A DNA stretch of 64,000 bases from an uncultured Paracoccaceae bacterium (GTDB taxonomy: Bacteria; Pseudomonadota; Alphaproteobacteria; Rhodobacterales; Rhodobacteraceae): contig CATOSB010000008.1 of assembly GCA_951812305.1 (NCBI GenBank), forward strand, positions 434,001 to 498,000, in the 5' to 3' direction. Below, in pieces: positions 59,101-64,000 of the stretch. How positions within the stretch are numbered: position 1 is the first letter of the stretch; every line of letters begins with the position of its first letter. Below the pieces are notes generated by a model. That model saw only the letters and a program-made list of their open reading frames with translations. It was not told the origin of the DNA and did not search any database. The position numbers and the translations under genes are program-made.

Positions 59101-59182
59101 GCGCAATCTGGTCTCGGCTGGGCGATCCATCGTAGCGCCCGTATCGCTCCCGTTGCGCATCACTGAGAAACCGGGTGGGCAT
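56171..59182 (-). CDS. tnpA: Tn3-family transposase TnpA
   Basis: 1003 residues, full length. N-terminal DNA-binding domain (MPTRFLSDAQRERYGRYDG; HNRLGFALQLGTVRFLGV), long helical middle, then the DDE core with aspartate in DVASADGVRFSA, aspartate in IMTDTAAYSDIVFG and glutamate late in RGEIRKPYRQGQEEQLGAL. HKHINFLGRHAF near the end is the family's terminal helix. The 1042-residue antisense frame is a shadow. Confidence 0.94.
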   Translation of the reverse strand: MPTRFLSDAQRERYGRYDGSPSRDQIARHFHLDAADREIIARLRGAHNRLGFALQLGTVRFLGVLPSRFDEVPDIVVDALAAQLDLTTAPSLAAYRTGRPKKHHAAIIRKTYGFRELADDACARFRLTRWLNALCWSGDDRPSLLIDRATAWMLANKILLPGISTLERLVARIRDRAHRRLWQNLSDVLSDEQRRKISVLLDGEGGSFRTLDALRAAPTKRAMIELIRHFDRIDAIRAYELALPPPATVPNALVQRLAKVARTMRPSAIAAAREPRRTAIVAALFHTLEAVAIDDAVELFDALMADIFRNAKATSKRKRMRNLGDLDAAALTLRDLARRVMTDDDNTDLTFPAWRNALYADLNFGALTEAADRIDALAQPPEDKPLEELLAKWRTTQALFRNLLMRITFDASPKGQPVKEVLDYLRGLENWGKANMRDAPTDILRGGWCKYALDSEGNVKDNKAFVFAACEAWQNALKTRDIFVRGGVRFDDPRRGLLSGEAWRAAKPTVCRALERSPDGQAELATLAGQLDQAYRRTAKNFDTNPAARIEITGGKARLAVSPLDRIEEPDSLRALKSSMRKRLPKVDLSDVLLEVATRTGFAEDFTHVTERQARVGGFQTSLCAVLLAEACNIGFEPIAQPTLEPLKRDRLSWVSQNFIRAETITAATARLVAAHNELPIVHHWGAGDVASADGVRFSAPPTVIHAGPNPKYFQTGRGITLYNLVSDQFTGLNALVVPGTLRDSMFILALLLEQETDLDPVEIMTDTAAYSDIVFGLFWLLGYQFSPRLADIGQTRLWRINPKADYGPLDPLARNRVNIRVIIENWEDLLRLAGSLKLGYIHAGAVMRTLQVRERATALAKALGELGKIIKSLHVLSFINDEKKRRRILIQLNRQELRHGLARRVCHGERGEIRKPYRQGQEEQLGALGFTLNAIAYWNATYMQTVLDQLEAEDQASDPADVARISPLTHKHINFLGRHAFTLPENIAAGELRPLRQANSEW

Positions 59183-59313
59183 GCTGTGCGAAACTCACAA
59201 CATTTGCGACGCAGATCGGTCGCTCTGATTCCAAAGGAAAAATCCCTCGCAAAACATATGCGCGAAACAAATCACTTTTGCAATAAGAATCGCACATCAA
59301 GGGAGATGGCCAA
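59183..59313. other. probable res/promoter region between tnpA and tnpR
   Basis: 131 bp between the divergent Tn3 genes. By family precedent it should hold the resolvase binding subsites and both promoters. I can see AT-rich stretches (AAAACATATGCGCGAAACAAATC) but cannot assign the individual subsites by eye. Confidence 0.5.
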
Positions 59314-59874
59314 ATGAAAATTGGCTACGCGAGGGTTTCAACAAAGGATCAGACGCTCGAAATCCAGAGAGACAGGCTCACCAAAGCTGGCTGTGAGTTC
59401 TTCTTCGAAGAGAAGGTCTCTGGTGCGGCCAAAAAACGCCCTGAACTCGAAAAGCTTCTGAGCCAACTGCGCAAAGAGGATGTGGTGGTCGTTACCAAGC
59501 TGGACCGGTTGGCGCGGTCGACAGCCGAACTCCTTCGCATTGCAGAGGCGTTGAACGATAAAAACGCAGGATTACAATCCCTTGACGAGCCTTGGGCAGA
59601 TACCACCAGCCCTACAGGTAAGATGATCATGACCGTCTTTGGGGGTATTGCCGAGTTCGAACGATCGCTGATCCTAACCAGAACACAGGAAGGTCGCGAA
59701 GCCGCTCAGGCCCGGGGCGTCGCCTTCGGTCGCCCCTCAAAGTTACGACAGGATCAAAAGGAAGTCGCCCGAGATCTAGTCAAGAGCGGCCAATCAATCG
59801 CCTCCGTCGCCAGAACCTTCAACGTCCACCCCGCGACCATCTATCGGTGCCTGGACGAAAAACCGGCCTTATGA
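59314..59874 (+). CDS. tnpR: Tn3 resolvase TnpR (serine recombinase)
   Basis: 186 residues. IGYARVSTKDQTLEIQ contains the catalytic serine (residue 9), with VVVTKLDRLARSTAELLRI, the E-helix FGGIAEFERSLILTRTQEG and the C-terminal helix-turn-helix SIASVARTFNVHPATIYRCL. It resolves transposition cointegrates at res. GGGAGATGG precedes the start. The last codons overlap the right inverted repeat. A second, damaged copy is at 61730-62196. Confidence 0.94.
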   Translation: MKIGYARVSTKDQTLEIQRDRLTKAGCEFFFEEKVSGAAKKRPELEKLLSQLRKEDVVVVTKLDRLARSTAELLRIAEALNDKNAGLQSLDEPWADTTSPTGKMIMTVFGGIAEFERSLILTRTQEGREAAQARGVAFGRPSKLRQDQKEVARDLVKSGQSIASVARTFNVHPATIYRCLDEKPAL

Positions 59875-59905
59875 CCCCCCACCGTTCCATTCATGCGTAC
59901 AGCCC

Positions 59906-60525
59906 ATCACTGGGTGTTTATGAGCGAACACGCCGTCGTACATGAGGTTCACCTCAGCCGGGCCGCCCAGGTCGTGCGCGATGTCATGGGCGGGCATCGC
60001 CCGAAGATATGGCTTTCCGATGGGTATTCGGCACAGCAAAACCATGGGCAGCAGCATCAGACCTGCCTGGCCCACCTGGCGCGTGACATCGCTTATGGGG
60101 TTGACGCCAGTCAGGACCGGCTTCCGTTTCAGCTGAAGCTCTGGATGGACCGGGTGTTCGCGCTGGCACATGACGTTACGAGCTATGCCGCCAGCACGAT
60201 CAAGCGCAAGAAACGCGAGTTGGAGCGCAATCTGGCAGAGCTTCTCAGCGCCCCGTCAAACTGCCTATTTGCCGAGGACTTGCGGGGCAAATTGGCACGA
60301 GCCAGCCCAAAGATGCTCACGTTCCTGGACTTTCCCGGCGAGGTCGAGGTCACCAACAACGGTTGCGAGCGCGCTTTGCGCCCTTCGGTGACACAGCGCA
60401 AAGTCACCAACGGCTTCCGGTCAATGTGGGCCGCGAGAGGTGACTGCATGGTCAGAACCGTCGCCGATACAGCCAAAATACGCGGTCAAACCCCCTGGGA
60501 AACCATCAACCTCACCCTCGCTTGA
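59906..60525 (+). pseudogene. IS66-family TnpC transposase, C-terminal fragment
   Basis: About 205 codons beginning directly at the Tn3 end with HHWVFMSEHAVVHEVHLSRA. RPKIWLSDGYSAQQNH, CLAHLARDIAYG and the glutamate in NNGCERALRPSVTQRKVTNGFRS are the last third of an IS66 DDE domain, of a different subgroup from the other two IS66 types here. The right end of this element can be followed through the IS630 insertion to ...GTAATTAC at 61729. Confidence 0.88.
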
Positions 60526-60550
60526 AATCTGCGGTAAACAGGGGGTGATA

Positions 60551-61716
60551 CCAAGGGTTATTCAATCTGACCGACTTTCGCCCAGTTGCGGCTTGCGATG
60601 GATGTGATGGTTTGCGGTCTTGCGATGAGGTTGTTCCAGGCCTCGCACCCCGCGTCGAGAATCGCGTCATATGTGTCGAACGTCCGGTTTGCGAGCCATG
60701 TCTGGCGGAGATATTGCCAAATGTTTTCGGTTGGATTCAGCTCTGGTGATTTGGGCGGCAGAAACATGAGCGACAGGTTTTGCGGGATTTCCAGAGCGGA
60801 TGTCGTGTGCCAGCCGGCTTGGTCCATGAGGATGACGGCGTGGGCGCCATCGGAGACAATTTTGCTGATTTCTTCCAGGTGGCGCTGCATCGCATAGGTG
60901 TCGGCTGCTGGCATCATGATCGCCGCGCCGGTGCCGCGTTCGGGGCAGATGGCGCCAAAAAGATACGCATTTTGGTAACGCTGATCGGCGGGCTGGCGGG
61001 GCCGTGTGCCCTTGCGTGCCCACTGGCGGACGCGGGTGTTCTTCTGACCGAGACGCATCTCGTCCTGGAACCAGATTTCGACGGGTTTGTCCGGCGGCAC
61101 CCCCTGAAGCGTCTCCTTCAGATTGTCGCCGAAGTTTTTTTGAAATCCTCAATGACCTGCACGTCCTGCCCCGGGTGCTGAGGGCGTGCGCTGATGTGGG
61201 AAAAGCCCAGATTGTGCAGAATCTGCCCCACATGGCGCTCGTGATAGTCGACGCCAAAACGCGCCTTGATCACATTCTTCAAATCGACCCGCCGCCAGCG
61301 GACGACACCGTCCTTTTCAGGATCAGGACCGGTCTCGACAAGAGCCGCCAGTTCATCCAGTTGCGCATTGTCAAGGCGGGATCGCGAGCCTCCTCGCTGC
61401 CGATCCAGCAGCCCCGCTGGACCATCAGCGTTGAAACGGAGCACCCAGTCCCTGAGCGTTTGCCGGTCCATCCCGCCAATGCGGGCCGCAGCCCCACGCG
61501 ACATGCCATCGGCGATAGCGGCAAGCGACAAAAGCCGTCGGCTCTGCCGGGCATCAGAACTCTCTGCGGCAAGCTTGCGCAGATCATTGGCGGTAAAATC
61601 GGCTCGCATCGGTATCCTGGCTGGCATCGGTGGTCTCCTTTGCCAATCTTGAATCACCTCAGCACCTCAGGCGGTACCCAAAATCCATAGCTGAGTCATT
61701 TTGAAGCACCCTTGGT
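60551..61716 (-). mobile_element. IS630-family element
   Basis: 1166 bp with ends CCAAGGGT..TTCAA at both sides and TA duplicated at 60549-60550 and 61717-61718, the target rule of IS630. It sits in the last ~12 bp of an IS66 element end. Removing it restores GGGGGTGATATGAGTAATTAC, a plausible IS66 terminus. Confidence 0.92.
60558..61657 (-). CDS. IS630-family transposase made by -1 frameshifting
   Basis: Two frames. The upstream one (61118-61657) holds the helix-turn-helix domain (RRLLSLAAIADGMSRGAAARIGGMDRQTLRDWVLRF). The downstream one (60558-61100) holds the DDE core: aspartate in IWFQDEMRLGQKN, aspartate in VILMDQAGWH, glutamate in LPPKSPELNPTENIWQYLR. At VIEDFKK the mRNA has seven A residues followed by C. 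A -1 slip there gives FKKNFGDNLKETLQ and joins the frames, as known for this family. Confidence 0.88.
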
Positions 61717-61729
61717 ATGAGTAATTACG

Positions 61730-62196
61730 TTTCAACAAAGGATCAGACGCTCGAAATCCAGAGAGACAGGCTCACCAAAGCTGGCTGTGAGTTCTTCTTC
61801 GAAGAGAAGGTCTCTGGTGCGGCCAAAAAACGCCCTGAACTCGAAAAGCTTCTGAGCCAACTGCGCAAAGAGGATGTGGTGGTCGTTACCAAGCTGGACC
61901 GGTTGGCGCGGTCGACAGCCGAACTCCTTCGCATTGCAGAGGCGTTGAACGATAAAAACGCAGGATTACAATCCCTTGACGAGCCTTGGGCAGATACCAC
62001 CAGCCCTACAGGTAAGATGATCATGACCGTCTTTGGGGGTATTGCCGAGTTCGAACGATCGCTGATCCTAACCAGAACACAGGAAGGTCGCGAAGCCGCT
62101 CAGGCCCGGGGCGTCGCCTTCGGTCGCCCCTCAAAGTTACGACAGGATCAAAAGGAAGTCGCCCGAGATCTAGTCAAGAGCGGCCAATCAAATTAG
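61730..62196 (+). pseudogene. duplicate Tn3 resolvase gene lacking both ends
   Basis: Identical to tnpR at 59335 onward from GTTTCAAC through GCGGCCAATCAA, about 460 bp, then diverges. The first eight residues (including the conserved Tyr and Arg before the catalytic Ser) are replaced by MSNY from the IS66 end, and the C-terminal helix-turn-helix is missing. It should be inactive. Confidence 0.9.
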
Positions 62197-62604
62197 TTGA
62201 CCGTATCCTAGCTTTTCTTGCACATGCATGAACTACCGGTTGCCTCGCCTCGCCGTTCCATCAAATTTCTCGCTCATTCAGCATCTGTGACGCTGCCAGC
62301 GCGCGCATCCTCGTATCTCAGCGCTCCTATCGAGCTCACGGGCTACGCGTTCGCCTGACATTTACGTATCGACAACAGTCGCAAGACATTCTCGGCTGAA
62401 GTCATAATCACGTTCAGGATGCGGAACCGACGAACGCAAGACAGGTTGTCAGATACGAAATCTAGTTTCGAGCGCTGATTCCGCCCCTTTTGGGATCCCT
62501 ATCGGTGTTCCGGTGCCCACTGCGCGTTTACGACCGCCCCGATTACCGACTGTTGATACTTCTTCAGGGTAGACCCGATGACCTGCGCCCCGAGGCTCCC
62601 TCAT
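62197..62604. other. 408-bp stretch without a recognisable gene
   Basis: No frame gives a recognisable product; track ORFs here are short and shadow-like. GATTCCGCCCC near 62479 also occurs near 52139 beside another IS3 fragment, so part of the stretch may be IS3-end DNA. I see no tRNA or repeat array. Confidence 0.5.
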
Positions 62605-62766
62605 TCATAACGAGAGTCTGCAGGTTTGGTTTTCATATTCGTCGTCGTTGTTTTGGGCAAGCGCGCCGGGCGCGGAGCCCTCAAATTGCTCAAGCGTCCG
62701 GCGCGCCTCTGCGGGCGTTTTATTTCCGAGCGATGAGTGCGGCCTGACATTGTTGTACAACAGAAC
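62605..62766 (-). pseudogene. IS3-family OrfB transposase, last ~53 codons
   Basis: Reads LLYNNVRPHSSLGNKTPAEARR and ends ENQTCRLSL before TGA. The YNNVRPHSSLG motif with downstream TPAE is the C-terminus of IS3-family (IS407-like) integrase-type transposases. Not in the ORF track as such. The upstream part is replaced by the recombinase-locus gene on the other strand. Confidence 0.88.
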
Positions 62767-63290
62767 GCCAGAACACCCACGTTACCGACCTGCGCGAGGT
62801 TCATTATCGATGGCACCCCTGGTTTGGCCGGTCGGTTTATGTCCATGAGGTGATCGATAAATCCGGCGAAGCCGTGTTTCGGTGCAATCTCACCGGCCGC
62901 CGGTCGGACCGGCTTCTGGAAGTCCCTATATGGATGTTTGACCGGGCCTCATGTGCGGCCTGTCGTCGGGTCGATACGGCGCATGTGGACCTGGGCGCTC
63001 TGAAGGCTCTTGCGGGGCTTGTTTGCGATATCGACTATGAGTCGTTCAATAAACCCGACTCCCCATCCCGCGTTGACGCAGCATTGGACTCTGAACACGA
63101 GAATCGGAGGTTGGCCAATGCCGCGCAAAATGACGACGACGCAACTCGAACTGTTCCCGGACGCTCGGTCCGCGACCGCGACGCAGACTCCGCTTTGGCA
63201 GAGCCTCCCCGACGACACGCGGCAAACGCTGACACGGTTGATGGCACGCCTGATGGCGGAATATGCAGGCGCGGCAGACGGGGAGAATGA
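62767..63290 (+). pseudogene. 5'-truncated DUF5372-like gene of a serine-recombinase locus
   Basis: The open frame begins within the IS3 junction and reads THVTDLREVHYRWHPWFGRSVYVHEVIDKSG, then RCNLTGRRSDRLLEVPIWMFDRASCAACRRV. The HP(W/L)xGR core resembles small proteins encoded just upstream of recombinases. The natural start is missing. The last ~58 codons overlap the next gene out of frame and may be read-through after loss of the original stop. The track offers GTG 62850 as start. Confidence 0.5.
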
Positions 63291-63303
63291 TCATGAAGCA
63301 TGA
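63118..63303 (+). CDS. small protein upstream of serine recombinase
   Basis: 61 residues from ATG 63118 with GGAGG 8 bp upstream; the track start 63010 is too early. Reads [20 protein letters not shown] then [27 protein letters not shown]. Helical, no known domain. It overlaps the recombinase start by 11 bp, implying coupling. Confidence 0.65.
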   Translation: MPRKMTTTQLELFPDARSATATQTPLWQSLPDDTRQTLTRLMARLMAEYAGAADGENDHEA

Positions 63304-64000
63304 GAAGATTGGCCCGCAGCATCTGGAGCGCAAGGCGATCCTTTACGTCCGTCAGTCATCGGCCCACCAGGTCCTGCACAACCGGGAAAGCAGCACCCTG
63401 CAATATGCCATGCGGGAGCGGCTGTCGGATTTGGGTTGGAGCCGGATCGAGACCGTGGATGACGATCTCGGCCGTTCTGCGGCGGGTGGTGTTGCGCGAG
63501 AAGGCTTTGACCGGATGATCGCGGATGTTTGTTTGGGCAAGGCCGGCGCCGTCGCGGCGCGCGAGGTGTCCCGCTTTGCGCGCAACAGCAGGGATTGGCA
63601 GCACCTCGTAGAGATGTGTCGCGTCGTCGACACAGTACTGATCGACCAGGAAACGGTTTATGCACCGCGCGATGGCAATGACCGGCTGCTTTTGGGCCTG
63701 AAGGGCAGCTTGAACGAATACGAACTCGATCTTCTCAGACAACGATCTCTCGCCGCGCGCCACGAGAAAGCACGGCGCGGCGAACTTGTCGTCGCTGCCC
63801 CAGTCGGATTCGTAAAAGCTGGGGACCGGCTTGAGAAGGACCCGGACCGCCGCGTGCAAGAGGCCATATCCCTGGTTTTCGACAAGGTCGCCGAGCTGGG
63901 GAGCGCGCGGCAGGCCCTCATGTGGTTTCTCGAACATGACCTTGAATTGCCCAGTTTGCGCAAACAGGGTGAAGTGCTCTGGCGGCGGCCGACATATGCC
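63293..64000 (+). CDS. large serine recombinase, N-terminal part (runs off window)
   Basis: Absent from the ORF track because it has no stop inside the window. From ATG 63293, 236 codons are open: [20 protein letters not shown] holds the catalytic serine, followed by [40 protein letters not shown] (E-helix) and the start of the recombinase domain ([24 protein letters not shown]). Large serine recombinases integrate or move elements. It is likely the third gene of a three-gene unit with the two preceding frames. Confidence 0.88.
   Translation, partial: MKHEKIGPQHLERKAILYVRQSSAHQVLHNRESSTLQYAMRERLSDLGWSRIETVDDDLGRSAAGGVAREGFDRMIADVCLGKAGAVAAREVSRFARNSRDWQHLVEMCRVVDTVLIDQETVYAPRDGNDRLLLGLKGSLNEYELDLLRQRSLAARHEKARRGELVVAAPVGFVKAGDRLEKDPDRRVQEAISLVFDKVAELGSARQALMWFLEHDLELPSLRKQGEVLWRRPTYA

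Larger units (their letters stand above)
56122..59905 (-). mobile_element. complete Tn3-family transposon
   Basis: 3784 bp bounded by perfect 38-bp inverted repeats (56122-56159 and 59868-59905) that start GGGCTGTACGCATG and end GTCATAAG. It holds tnpA and divergent tnpR with a res region between them, and no cargo. The 5-bp flanks differ (TTCTT and ATCAC): IS256 fragment on the left, IS66 fragment on the right. A recombination between two transposon copies would explain this. Confidence 0.92.

Noticed and set aside
56189-59317. 1042-residue plus-strand ORF opposite Tn3 tnpA
   Set aside because: It is antisense to a complete, motif-bearing Tn3 transposase; its composition is that of a GC-rich shadow frame and it has no recognisable domain.

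Overview
The window reads as an alphaproteobacterium of the Rhodobacteraceae/Roseobacter type. Evidence is the GC-rich coding, the co-occurrence of methylmalonyl-CoA mutase, ychF, fhs and a complete sox thiosulfate-oxidation cluster of the Paracoccus/roseobacter type, and remnants resembling repC-type plasmid replicons. Family names come from recognising motifs in the translations; no database search was possible.

Layout. 1-4967 is ordinary chromosome: the mutase 3' end, a MAPEG membrane protein, two VOC proteins, a GNAT acetyltransferase, a TerB/J-domain protein, an endonuclease/exonuclease/phosphatase-fold protein and a small secreted protein. 8200-12735 holds ychF, fhs and an aldehyde dehydrogenase, and 16055-16714 a small P-loop kinase. 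17889-33395 is the sox region: soxT-soxR-soxS leftward, soxV-soxW-soxXYZA and soxBCDE rightward, then two metallo-beta-lactamase-fold genes leftward. From 34403 to the end the DNA is a mosaic of transposons and fragments. Its cargo is a repC-like remnant, an HNH nuclease, VapBC, a cut helicase, a YefM-like antitoxin operon and a Slam/surface-lipoprotein pair.

Mobile elements. Three copies of an IS982-family element (about 1.52 kb once emptied) each carry a divergent second gene of unknown function. Each copy has been hit by the same 1.6-kb single-gene IS66-type element at a different position. A fourth copy of that IS66 element sits in an IS4-family transposase gene and a fifth in the repC-like remnant. 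Target-site duplications can be read for all five IS66 copies, all three IS982 copies, one IS4 copy, a three-gene IS66 element and an IS630 element (TA). The second IS4 copy, the IS21 element and the complete Tn3 element have mismatched flanks, so recombination or deletion has reshaped the right half.

How the genes work together. SoxXA, SoxYZ, SoxB and SoxCD are the periplasmic thiosulfate-oxidising multienzyme system. SoxT probably imports sulfur compounds, SoxV/SoxW/SoxS supply thiol reductant, and SoxR is the ArsR-type repressor. A repeated palindrome, ATTC-N8-GAAT, lies before soxX, soxB and the metallo-hydrolase operon, with a one-mismatch version in the soxS/soxV gap; it is the best candidate SoxR operator. 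A terminator separates soxA from soxB. An IS982 nest lies between soxV and soxW but leaves the soxV stop and soxW ribosome-binding site intact through its 7-bp duplication.
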